This document shows, one piece after another, positions 5,253-10,847 of a DNA stretch of 13,063 bases. The stretch comes from Nanobdellota archaeon. GTDB lineage: Archaea; Nanobdellota; Nanobdellia; Woesearchaeales; GW2011-AR15. Where the stretch lies: the NCBI GenBank assembly GCA_013335235.1, contig JAAXVZ010000010.1, positions 1 to 13,063 on the forward strand, given 5' to 3'. Position 1 is the stretch's first letter. Every line of letters begins with the position of its first letter. The position numbers and the translations under genes are program-made. Below the pieces are notes generated by a model. That model was not told the origin of the DNA. It worked only from the letters and a program-made list of their open reading frames with translations, and made no database searches.

Positions 5253-7019
5253 TTAGAATAGATTAAGGAGGACTAGCATCCTTCCTGCAATCCCGCCGAT
5301 AATCACAGCAAGTGCAGTTGTAGATACTCCTATGAATATGCCCACTTTTGTGCCGAATTCTTTCCTGAGAGCGACAAAAGTCGTAAGACAAGGGAAATAT
5401 AGTGTCGCCACAAGGCAGAACACGAATATCTGTCCAGGTGTCATGAACTGCAGCAGATTCGCTGAGCCGCCGAGAAGGATCAGCATCTCCAATGCAAGCT
5501 CTTTTCTCAGTATGCCATAGATAAGCGTGATCCCAGCGACAGCAGGCAGCATCAGCCATCCGCTCACTATAGGTTCAAAGGGTTTTGCAAGTGCAGATAA
5601 GAGACCCAAGCTTGTCAGAGCGCCAAGGGCTGCTGACCCGAGCACAACAAAAGGAGTTGCCATGAAGATGAAATCCTTCATCCGAAGCCATGTCTTCAGG
5701 AGCACATTCTGTATGCTAGGCACCCTGAATTCCGGCATCTCGATAACAAGCTCGAGTGACTTGCCCGGCAAGTGCCTGCCGAGGATGTAACCAACTATAA
5801 ACATCAAAATTAGGGAGAGGGCATAGATTGCAAGAGCATACTGCCATCCTAGGAAAACTCCGGCTGCGCCAAGGATGATTGCGGTCCTTGCAGAGCATGG
5901 GATGAGGTTGATCAGTATCGCTGTTATTACCCGCTCTCTTTTGCTTGGAAGTATCCTTGTCGCAAAGATTGCAGGGACACTGCAGCCAAAACCTAGCATC
6001 ATAGGCACCATGCATTTCCCATGCAACCCCATCCTCTTGAATGTCTTATCCATGAGATAGGCCATGCGGGGGAGGTAACCTGAATCTTCAAGAATGGAAA
6101 GCATGATATAGAAAACAGCGATATAAGGTATCGCGACCTGCAGGGCAGCATTTATCCCGTCTACAAGGCCATAAGTCAGCACTGTAGTCCAGAATGGGCT
6201 TGTGTTTGCGGCAATGAATACCTTAAGAGGTGTCCCTATCAAAGCCATGAAGATAAGATTTGTCAAGTATCCAAGATTTCCGCCTAAGATAAAGAGGGAG
6301 GAGAACAGGAGTGCCATGACACCAAATAGGATTGCATAGCCATAGACCGGATGCGTGGTCAGCGCATCTATCTTTTCAGAGATGCTGGTAACAGGGGAGG
6401 AATCACCATTTATGACCATCTTGGCAATAGCTTCTGCCTGTCTTGCGTTTTCTTTATTTGGGACAGGCAAGATAAAACCGTGTTTCCCTGACATCTTCTT
6501 TGTCGCGAGAAGAATAGCTTCATCCACATTTGTCCCATTGATTGCATCAATGGTGACTACAGGTATGCCGAGTGCTTTTTCAAGAGCTGCCTCGTCAATC
6601 TGTATCTTCCTTTTCTTTGCATCAGAACAGAAGTTCAATGCAAGGACAACAGGTATCTTTGTCTTGATGAGCTCGAGAGTCAAGCTCAGGCTGCGCTCGA
6701 GATGAAGCTCATTCACGATATTTATTATCACTTTTGGCTTAGCCAATGTAAGGTAGTCTTTTGCCACAGTCACATCCTGTGAGGTGTCATCAAACGAATA
6801 TATTCCAGGCGTGTCTGAGATAGAAAGTTTTTTTCCATGAGATTCAAAATCCCCATGGAATATGTCGACAGTTGTCCCTGGAAAATTAGATACTGTCGCT
6901 CCTAGCTTTGTTACCTTATTGAAAAAACAGCTCTTCCCGACATTCGGGTTACCATATAATGCGATATCGCAGTGCTCATGGCACTTCGCGCTCCTGTCAA
7001 CCTTATGTTGGCAGTCCAT
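5253..7019 (-). CDS. feoB: FeoB ferrous iron transporter with a variant G4 motif
   Basis: Membrane Fe(II) permease with an N-terminal G-protein domain, 588 aa, shorter than typical bacterial FeoB. G1 is GNPNVGKS (23-30), G2 is PGTT (47-50), G3 is DTPG (69-72). The expected G4 NxxD reads NFCS (129-132) with Asp shifted to 133, an unusual change at the guanine-recognition site. A short helical spacer (about 170-220) precedes the membrane part, which starts near 226 and shows about eight hydrophobic segments. Gate motifs are intact: GYLPRMAYLMD (314-324), GFGCSVPA (343-350), PCSAR (374-378) and RKEL (505-508). Before G1, residues 3-17 hold C3, H5, C13, H14, H16 and C17, a possible metal site. 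The start overlaps the repressor stop (TGATG) behind a strong GGAGG, so the two are translationally coupled. The family call is firm. Confidence 0.95.
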   Translation of the reverse strand: MDCQHKVDRSAKCHEHCDIALYGNPNVGKSCFFNKVTKLGATVSNFPGTTVDIFHGDFESHGKKLSISDTPGIYSFDDTSQDVTVAKDYLTLAKPKVIINIVNELHLERSLSLTLELIKTKIPVVLALNFCSDAKKRKIQIDEAALEKALGIPVVTIDAINGTNVDEAILLATKKMSGKHGFILPVPNKENARQAEAIAKMVINGDSSPVTSISEKIDALTTHPVYGYAILFGVMALLFSSLFILGGNLGYLTNLIFMALIGTPLKVFIAANTSPFWTTVLTYGLVDGINAALQVAIPYIAVFYIMLSILEDSGYLPRMAYLMDKTFKRMGLHGKCMVPMMLGFGCSVPAIFATRILPSKRERVITAILINLIPCSARTAIILGAAGVFLGWQYALAIYALSLILMFIVGYILGRHLPGKSLELVIEMPEFRVPSIQNVLLKTWLRMKDFIFMATPFVVLGSAALGALTSLGLLSALAKPFEPIVSGWLMLPAVAGITLIYGILRKELALEMLILLGGSANLLQFMTPGQIFVFCLVATLYFPCLTTFVALRKEFGTKVGIFIGVSTTALAVIIGGIAGRMLVLLNLF

Positions 7020-7651
7020 CAGGCCTCCTCCACGAGGATATTCTGGCTTAGCGCATTTCCTATTGCGATCTCCGCGCCCTTGACCTGGATCATCATAGGC
7101 CCTTTTGCAAGCTTCCGGATAACCTTAACGGATGTCCCAGGACATACGCCTAATGAAACCAGCCGCTTTGACTGGCTCTCGCTCGCTATGCGAGAAAGCA
7201 TGATTTTTGCGGTCTTGCCTGGCTTGATGTCTGAAAGAGGCTTCATGTTCATATTTTTGGGTGGGATAGCGTCTCCATCTGGACAGGTATCAGGATGCCC
7301 AAGCATCTTATCCATCTTATCTATGACCCTGTCTGAGACAGTGTGCTCAAGCTCATGCGCCTCTTCATGCACATTGTCCAGGGAAAAGATATCACAGAGG
7401 AACTTTTCAATAATCCTATGCTTCCGTAAAAGGCCGGTAGCAACTGCCGCGCCCTTATCAGTAAGAGAGATACGGCCATATCTTTTTGCCTCCAGATAAC
7501 CCTCAGAAGAAAGTGTCTTAACCATCTCTGAGACTGATGCTTTGCTTATGTTAAGCACAACAGACAGCTCTGACACCCGGATCGCGCTGTTGTCTTTTTG
7601 CTGGAGCCTGTATATCTCCTGAAGATAATCCTGCCTGCTTTTTGATTGCAC
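7019..7651 (-). CDS. DtxR/MntR-family metal-dependent repressor with FeoA-like C-terminal domain
   Basis: A 210-aa transcriptional repressor that binds operator DNA when loaded with Fe(II) or Mn(II). Residues 1-65 are the winged helix-turn-helix (recognition region about NISKASVSEMVK). Residues 70-130 are the dimerisation and metal-binding domain with EAHELEH (97-103) and the family signature HPDTCPDG (119-126). Residues 136-210 are the SH3-like FeoA domain. Aligning by eye with Bacillus subtilis MntR, the likely ligands are D8, H78, H99, E102 and H103. D8 is MntR-like, while position 99 is His rather than Glu (MntR) or Cys (DtxR), so metal preference is unclear. The GTG start at 7651 follows a TATA box at leaderless spacing with an inverted repeat in between. 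It is the first gene of the operon and probably represses itself and feoB. Confidence 0.92.
   Translation of the reverse strand: MQSKSRQDYLQEIYRLQQKDNSAIRVSELSVVLNISKASVSEMVKTLSSEGYLEAKRYGRISLTDKGAAVATGLLRKHRIIEKFLCDIFSLDNVHEEAHELEHTVSDRVIDKMDKMLGHPDTCPDGDAIPPKNMNMKPLSDIKPGKTAKIMLSRIASESQSKRLVSLGVCPGTSVKVIRKLAKGPMMIQVKGAEIAIGNALSQNILVEEA
7024..7028 (-). promoter_or_regulatory. Shine-Dalgarno of feoB
   Basis: GGAGG on the minus strand, within the last codons of the repressor gene and 4 nt before the feoB ATG. Together with the one-base stop/start overlap it indicates translational coupling. Confidence 0.75.
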
Positions 7652-7655
7652 GAAA

Positions 7656-7671
7656 GTTAGGCATTTCTAAC
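7656..7671. promoter_or_regulatory. Probable DtxR-family operator
   Basis: GTTAG-GCATTT-CTAAC, a 5-bp inverted repeat with a 6-base spacer, 5 nt before the repressor GTG. The TTAGG...CTAA pattern resembles DtxR/IdeR boxes. It lies between the TATA box and the start, where bound repressor would block initiation, consistent with autoregulation. Confidence 0.6.
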
Positions 7672-7674
7672 ATC

Positions 7675-7681
7675 TATTAAA
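7675..7681 (-). promoter_or_regulatory. TATA box of the repressor-feoB operon
   Basis: TTTAATA on the minus strand, with its first base 30 nt before the GTG at 7651. It sits directly upstream of the operator. Confidence 0.6.
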
Positions 7682-7688
7682 CCTTTCG

Positions 7689-7719
7689 AAAAAAATATTA
7701 GAAAAACTAGAAGAAAAAA
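7689..7719 (-). terminator. T-rich terminator of the L44e gene
   Basis: On the minus strand, T6 (7719-7714) follows the L44e TAG stop immediately, with further runs, including T7 at 7695-7689. This is a typical archaeal oligo-T terminator, separating L44e from the downstream metal operon. Confidence 0.6.
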
Positions 7720-8028
7720 CTATACTATCTCTACTCTCTTAGTCCTGAAACCCTTTGACTGCAAGTGGAATTTCTTGCAGACAGAGCACTGGAACTTGAG
7801 GTCTGTCTTCTTTGTCTGCTTCTTACCAGTCATCTTGAACTTGGTCACTGCTGGCTTTGAATAACGGCCGAGGTTACCATAGCCGCGTGCTTTGCCCCTC
7901 TTCCTGGCTCTTAGCTTTGATCCATAGGAGAGTGGTGAAGGCTGGCCTTTCTTTGTCTGGAAAACCTTGCATTCTGTGTGTTTCCTGCAAGTAGGACAAT
8001 AAGTGTTTTTTGTCTTAGGAAGTTTCAT
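7720..8028 (-). CDS. rpl44e: Ribosomal protein L44e (eL42)
   Basis: Zinc-binding protein of the large ribosomal subunit near the E site, found in archaea and eukaryotes but not bacteria. From the ATG at 8028 it is 102 aa, slightly longer than the usual 92-95. The start MKLPKTKNTYC is the family N-terminus. Zinc ligands are C11/C14 and C81/C84, flanking a very basic middle segment (KLRARKRGKARGYG). The frame is open to an ATG at 8052, but that codon lies in the predicted TATA box (8059-8052) and adds eight residues the family lacks. In many archaea this gene sits with S27e and aIF2-alpha; here it stands alone with its own promoter and terminator. Confidence 0.93.
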   Translation of the reverse strand: MKLPKTKNTYCPTCRKHTECKVFQTKKGQPSPLSYGSKLRARKRGKARGYGNLGRYSKPAVTKFKMTGKKQTKKTDLKFQCSVCKKFHLQSKGFRTKRVEIV

Positions 8029-8051
8029 ACCTTCCTTGGAAAAAAGAGGCA

Positions 8052-8059
8052 TTTAAAAA
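8052..8059 (-). promoter_or_regulatory. TATA box of the L44e gene
   Basis: TTTTTAAA on the minus strand, with its first base 31 nt before the ATG at 8028. It overlaps the alternative upstream ATG at 8052, arguing against that start. Confidence 0.65.
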
Positions 8060-8125
8060 GATTTCTAATCGTATAAAGAGAGTGAAGCATTAAATCTAAT
8101 AAGACACTTTACATCTGACTGCCAT

Positions 8126-8620
8126 ATGTCAAACCCAACAGGACCCCCTAAAGCCATCTTGATTGTCGGGCTCATGTACTCAAAACAGCCAAATGAGATT
8201 GAAAATTCGCTCAAGTCAGAGTATGGCGAGTTTGCAGAGAGCGAAGAAGTGGCCTTCGATTTCACGAAGTTCTACGAGCAGGAGTTCGGCACAGCCTTGA
8301 AGAAGAAATACTTGGCTTTCAAGACACCATTTGATATCGAGAAGCTACCAGATGCAAAGCTCTTCTGCTATTCCCTTGAATACTGCTGTGGAAAAAGGGA
8401 GATAAACATAGACCCAGGGTACCTGACATCAAACTCTGTTGTTCTTGCTAGCTTCAAGCCAAGACCTCACCGTATCTATCTGAAAGAGGGAGTGTACGCT
8501 GACCTCCAGCTCACTTATGAGAATAAGGACTATAGGAAATATCCATGGACATTTCCGGACCTTGACAGCTTTAAAGGATTTCTCCTACTTTCCAGGGCAG
8601 CACTTACAGCCAGAGAATAA
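8126..8620 (+). CDS. DUF4416 family protein
   Basis: A 164-aa cytosolic protein of the uncharacterised DUF4416 family. It shows the family pattern in order: the N-terminal PKAILIVGLMYSK segment, FDFTKFYEQEFG (44-55), LKKKYLAF, INIDPGYL in the middle, HRIYLKEGVYADLQLTY, and the WTFPD...F ending. The conserved acidic and His/Arg residues suggest an enzyme or nucleotide-binding role, but no activity is established that I know of. It probably starts at the ATG at 8126. The upstream TATA match is weak (AT-rich 8090-8103). It diverges from L44e, and its last 36 nt overlap the 3' end of the convergent membrane-protein gene. Confidence 0.85.
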   Translation: MSNPTGPPKAILIVGLMYSKQPNEIENSLKSEYGEFAESEEVAFDFTKFYEQEFGTALKKKYLAFKTPFDIEKLPDAKLFCYSLEYCCGKREINIDPGYLTSNSVVLASFKPRPHRIYLKEGVYADLQLTYENKDYRKYPWTFPDLDSFKGFLLLSRAALTARE

Positions 8621-8980
8621 ACAGTATATCTTGGAGACCATATATCCTTTTACAAAGCCTAAGGAGAATCCCCATATGCCTCCATAGATTGCTCCAACAA
8701 AGGTAGCACCATAACCAAGCAGGAAAGACCCTAGGATGCTAACTAGCGGCCTGCCCCAACCAAGAGATGCAGCCATAAAAGATAATAGGATCATGCAGCT
8801 GGATGCTACAATCCCAAAGCTCAGCCCAACCCTGATCGGGTCTGGAAAGGTCTCGCAACATGCGTGCTCTGTCCTGTGCCCTACGTCGTGCTCGGCTATA
8901 TGCTCAACAGGATGCGAAGCTATATGCTCTGTTATATGATGCGCCTTATGCTCACTCTTAATGCTAGTTTTTTTAGACAT
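8585..8980 (-). CDS. Small membrane protein with a His-every-four repeat
   Basis: A 131-aa protein. Residues 11-39 carry histidines at 11, 15, 19, 23, 27, 31, 35 and 39, exactly every fourth residue and often preceded by Glu, followed by C41 and C42. On a helix this would form a stripe of imidazoles, a plausible metal-binding surface. Two transmembrane segments follow (about 52-75 and 80-115, the second glycine-rich with GYGATFVGAIYGGIWGF). The C-terminus has C120, C125, C127 and C128. The membrane part resembles the small archaeal proteins often auto-annotated as bacteriophage holin; I do not infer lysis activity from that name. A TATA box at leaderless spacing supports the ATG at 8980. It lies downstream of uL11 on the same strand. 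A metal-related role is inference. Confidence 0.8.
   Translation of the reverse strand: MSKKTSIKSEHKAHHITEHIASHPVEHIAEHDVGHRTEHACCETFPDPIRVGLSFGIVASSCMILLSFMAASLGWGRPLVSILGSFLLGYGATFVGAIYGGIWGFSLGFVKGYMVSKIYCLFSGCKCCPGK
8864..8950 (-). repeat. Degenerate 12-nt coding tandem repeat (His-repeat segment)
   Basis: About seven degenerate 12-nt units, each ending in a His codon. Several copies share GAGCATATA or close variants on the minus strand. The pattern encodes the x-x-E/x-H tetrapeptide array and suggests growth by unit duplication. Confidence 0.6.
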
Positions 8981-8988
8981 AATTCAAT

Positions 8989-9001
8989 AAAATAAGAAAA
9001 A
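8989..9001 (-). terminator. T-rich tract after uL11
   Basis: On the minus strand, T5 (9001-8997) and T4 (8992-8989) lie within 30 nt of the uL11 stop. They could terminate the uL11 transcript just before the next gene. Confidence 0.35.
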
Positions 9002-9003
9002 GA

Positions 9004-9010
9004 GTATAAA
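9004..9010 (-). promoter_or_regulatory. TATA box of the His-repeat membrane protein
   Basis: TTTATAC on the minus strand, with its first base 30 nt before the ATG at 8980, 5 nt downstream of the uL11 stop. It gives the membrane-protein gene its own leaderless promoter. Confidence 0.55.
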
Positions 9011-9014
9011 TAAT

Positions 9015-9764
9015 TTACTTCTTTGCTGGAGCACCGCCTTTTGCAGGCGCTCCTGCTGCAGGCTTCTTCTCCTCTTCTGGCAAGAGTTCCTTGATGATGT
9101 CTGCAGGGATCATGGCATCGACCAGTGCGTTCTTCACTGTGCCCTTTTCCTTGCCCGCAAGGTTTGCGATAATCTGCTTTGCCTTGTTCATGAACTCTTC
9201 ATGCCTGGTCTTGATGTTTTCCTGGAGCTTTTTCTTCTCTTCAGCCAGCTTCTTGAGCTCTTCAGCTGTGACTTCGGTCTTTCCAAGCCTGATCTTCTCT
9301 TCATACATGCCTGCGGAGATGTCCTTGAGTGTCTGCTGCGCTCTCTTGCCCTCGACCATTATACCCATGGACTGGCAAGTGCCGACAACTTCCTTGACCT
9401 TCTCTTTCATTGTCTTGCCAAGGAGAGCATCTTCTTTCATCTTTGCAATCTTGATGACTTGCTCGATCTTGACATCTGCGACAAGATCTGTCTTAGGATT
9501 GGATGTGCCTTTTGCAATCCCTGCTTCCTTCAACAGGAGCTGGGATGCGGGAGGAGTAACGATTGAGATCGTGTATTCTTTTGTATCCTTGTCCACAATG
9601 ACCTTAACCGGAACCTGCATTCCCTTGAAATCTGCAGTCTTCTTGTTAATGTCTGCGACGACTTTGCCGATGTTTACACCTAGAGGACCAAGAGCTGGAC
9701 CAAGTGGTGGTGCGGCTGTTGCCTTTCCACCTTCGATAAGAACTTCAACTTGTTCTGTTGCCAT
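9015..9764 (-). CDS. rpl11: Ribosomal protein uL11 with long C-terminal extension
   Basis: Large-subunit protein that forms the GTPase-associated stalk base with 23S rRNA. Residues 1-70 are the N-terminal domain, with the GGKATAAPPLGPALGPLGVN signature (12-31). Residues 72-157 are the rRNA-binding domain, with GTCQSMGIMVEGK (128-140). Archaeal uL11 usually ends near residue 160. This protein continues for about 90 residues: a charged probable coiled coil (about 165-200), a helical part containing IPADIIKELLPEE, and a low-complexity Ala/Pro/Gly/Lys tail. The tail recalls the hinge of the P-stalk protein P1. The ATG at 9764 follows a TATA box at leaderless spacing. L1, L10 and L12 are not adjacent, so the gene is separated from its common operon. 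The ribosomal identity is firm. Confidence 0.95.
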   Translation of the reverse strand: MATEQVEVLIEGGKATAAPPLGPALGPLGVNIGKVVADINKKTADFKGMQVPVKVIVDKDTKEYTISIVTPPASQLLLKEAGIAKGTSNPKTDLVADVKIEQVIKIAKMKEDALLGKTMKEKVKEVVGTCQSMGIMVEGKRAQQTLKDISAGMYEEKIRLGKTEVTAEELKKLAEEKKKLQENIKTRHEEFMNKAKQIIANLAGKEKGTVKNALVDAMIPADIIKELLPEEEKKPAAGAPAKGGAPAKK

Positions 9765-9787
9765 AAGTCTTTTGAATTTGGAGTTGC

Positions 9788-9795
9788 TTTAAAAA
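9788..9795 (-). promoter_or_regulatory. TATA box of uL11
   Basis: TTTTTAAA on the minus strand, with its first base 31 nt before the ATG at 9764; same sequence and spacing as the L44e promoter. Confidence 0.65.
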
Positions 9796-9887
9796 GTTTT
9801 CTCTCGGAAATTCATAGTATATACAACTGGAAAAAATATCCCTGTTGATTTTGATATACGCAAGTCATGGCAGAGTTAATAATAAAC

Positions 9888-9895
9888 TTTAAAAA
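9888..9895 (+). promoter_or_regulatory. TATA box of the ZPR1 gene
   Basis: TTTAAAAA, with its first base 30 nt before the ATG at 9918. It argues for the shorter ZPR1 start rather than the ATG at 9867. Confidence 0.55.
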
Positions 9896-9917
9896 TGAAA
9901 TTCATTTTAGGATTGCT

Positions 9918-10448
9918 ATGGAAAATGATGATAATCCTCAAATAGATGTTTTGGAGAATCAAAACTGCCCTATGTGCCATAAGGACACATTGACGCTAAG
10001 AGAGATGCGAAGGGAGATACCATTTTTTGGGCCGTGCTATATCTTTTCTATGGACTGCTCTGGCTGCGACTACCACATGGCAGATGTCGAGAGGGAAGAG
10101 GATCAGGGAAAGAAGGTCAAGTTCACATTGGAGATCGCGGATGAGAAGGATCTTTCCATCCGTGTCATAAAGTCAAGCCAGGCGACAATAAAGATACCCA
10201 GGTTCATCGAGATAACTCCAGGACCAGTATCTAACGGCTACGTGACTTATGTCGAAGGCATACTGAACAGGATAAAGAAAGTCCTCGAAGGACAGCAGGA
10301 TGACGAGGATCCAGCAGTCAGGACAAAGGTGAAAAACCAGCTCAAGAAGATCGGAAGAGTCTTATGGGGCAGGGAAAAGATGACCCTGGTGATAGAGGAT
10401 CCTACTGGCAATTCTGCGATTGTCAGCGATAAGGCGGTCAGAGGATAA
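9918..10448 (+). CDS. ZPR1-type zinc-finger protein
   Basis: Archaeal ZPR1-domain protein, 176 aa from the ATG at 9918. The zinc finger is C17-x2-C20 ... C47-x2-C50 (CPMC and CSGC). A beta-rich domain follows, with IPRFIEITPGPVSNGY and the VEGILNRI pattern (about residues 100-135) typical of ZPR1. Eukaryotic ZPR1 has two such modules and assists biogenesis of elongation factor eEF1A; the single-module archaeal proteins are less studied, so a link to aEF1A is inference. The frame is also open from an ATG at 9867 (193 aa), but those 17 extra residues precede the family start and the TATA box spacing fits 9918. It converges with a small minus-strand gene across 12 nt. Confidence 0.85.
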   Translation: MENDDNPQIDVLENQNCPMCHKDTLTLREMRREIPFFGPCYIFSMDCSGCDYHMADVEREEDQGKKVKFTLEIADEKDLSIRVIKSSQATIKIPRFIEITPGPVSNGYVTYVEGILNRIKKVLEGQQDDEDPAVRTKVKNQLKKIGRVLWGREKMTLVIEDPTGNSAIVSDKAVRG

Positions 10449-10460
10449 AAAAAAGAAAAA
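10447..10460 (-). terminator. T-rich terminator of the 84-aa gene
   Basis: On the minus strand, T5-C-T8 immediately follows the TGA stop at 10463-10461 and touches the end of the convergent ZPR1 gene. Confidence 0.55.
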
Positions 10461-10715
10461 TCAAGCTGGGACTTTCTCGAACATTTTTTTATATACAGGG
10501 CATGCCTCATAGGTCGCTGGCCTGTCCTTGAATGTGCACTGGCCTCCAAAGACACAGCCACCGCTAACAGTCAGGCTTGTGCTGTTGTCAGTATAGCTTA
10601 TCGGCTGATGCAAATAGCCGCAGAACAACTCATTGACACTGCAATTGAATCTTTTTGCCAGTGCGGACATCACGTCCATATTGACACGATTCTCTAAGCT
10701 TCCTTTCTGTGCCAT
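10461..10715 (-). CDS. Small cysteine-containing protein, unrecognised
   Basis: An 84-aa protein with five cysteines (C25, C32, C54, C60, C72). The C-terminal half holds C54-x5-C60-x11-C72-P, which could bind a metal or an iron-sulfur cluster. The N-terminal segment SALAKRFNCSVNELF (17-31) resembles the last helices of Xre-type helix-turn-helix domains (pattern LAKALxVSxDELF), but the front half of such a domain would be missing or very degenerate. There is no signal peptide or membrane segment. The start at 10715 is supported by a strong GGAGG. Upstream are two TATA matches and an imperfect inverted repeat near the predicted transcription start. Function is unknown. Confidence 0.65.
   Translation of the reverse strand: MAQKGSLENRVNMDVMSALAKRFNCSVNELFCGYLHQPISYTDNSTSLTVSGGCVFGGQCTFKDRPATYEACPVYKKMFEKVPA
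10484..10490 (+). terminator. T7 tract, probable ZPR1 terminator
   Basis: Seven T on the plus strand, 36 nt past the ZPR1 stop, inside the 3' coding end of the convergent 84-aa gene. It would end the ZPR1 transcript antisense to its neighbour. Confidence 0.35.
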
Positions 10716-10723
10716 GCCAATCG

Positions 10724-10728
10724 CCTCC
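10724..10728 (-). promoter_or_regulatory. Shine-Dalgarno of the 84-aa gene
   Basis: GGAGG on the minus strand, 8 nt before the ATG at 10715. It decides the start and implies a leadered mRNA. Confidence 0.7.
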
Positions 10729-10802
10729 TTGACGGTTTATAACGATAGTACGCTGTGCACTGAATGAAATTCGCTTATGTCACCATTATAAGGTGGCAAT
10801 AC

Positions 10803-10810
10803 ATATAAAT
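10803..10810 (-). promoter_or_regulatory. TATA box for the 84-aa gene
   Basis: ATTTATAT on the minus strand. Initiation about 25 nt downstream falls near 10780, giving a leader of about 65 nt that includes the Shine-Dalgarno. The imperfect inverted repeat CACC-N7-GGTG (10781-10795) lies at that start and could be an operator. A second TATA-like site (10743-10736) would give an almost leaderless mRNA without the Shine-Dalgarno and is less likely. Confidence 0.45.
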
Positions 10811-10826
10811 GTTTCTAAAATTAGTT

Positions 10827-10839
10827 AAAAAATCAAAAA
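10827..10839 (-). terminator. T-rich terminator of the two-gene operon
   Basis: On the minus strand, T5-GA-T6 begins 9 nt after the TAG stop (10850-10848) of the 179-aa gene. Confidence 0.55.
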
Positions 10840-10847
10840 GAGACATA

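Noticed and set aside
8029..8052. Longer start (ATG at 8052) for L44e
   Set aside because: The codon overlaps the TATA box and the extra eight residues are absent from the family; MKLPKT is the usual N-terminus.
8585..8980. Phage lysis holin
   Set aside because: The membrane part resembles proteins given that name, but there are no phage genes nearby and the His/Cys-rich ends do not fit a simple holin.
9091..9792. 233-codon open frame on the plus strand
   Set aside because: It is antisense to the whole uL11 gene, its product is a hydrophobic Ser/Phe-rich artefact of reading Lys/Glu-rich codons backwards, and it has no promoter.
9867..9917. Longer start (ATG at 9867) for ZPR1
   Set aside because: A TATA box at 9888-9895 fits the ATG at 9918, and the added 17 residues precede the zinc-finger start. 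Not fully excluded, because a TATA-like site also lies near 9815-9824.
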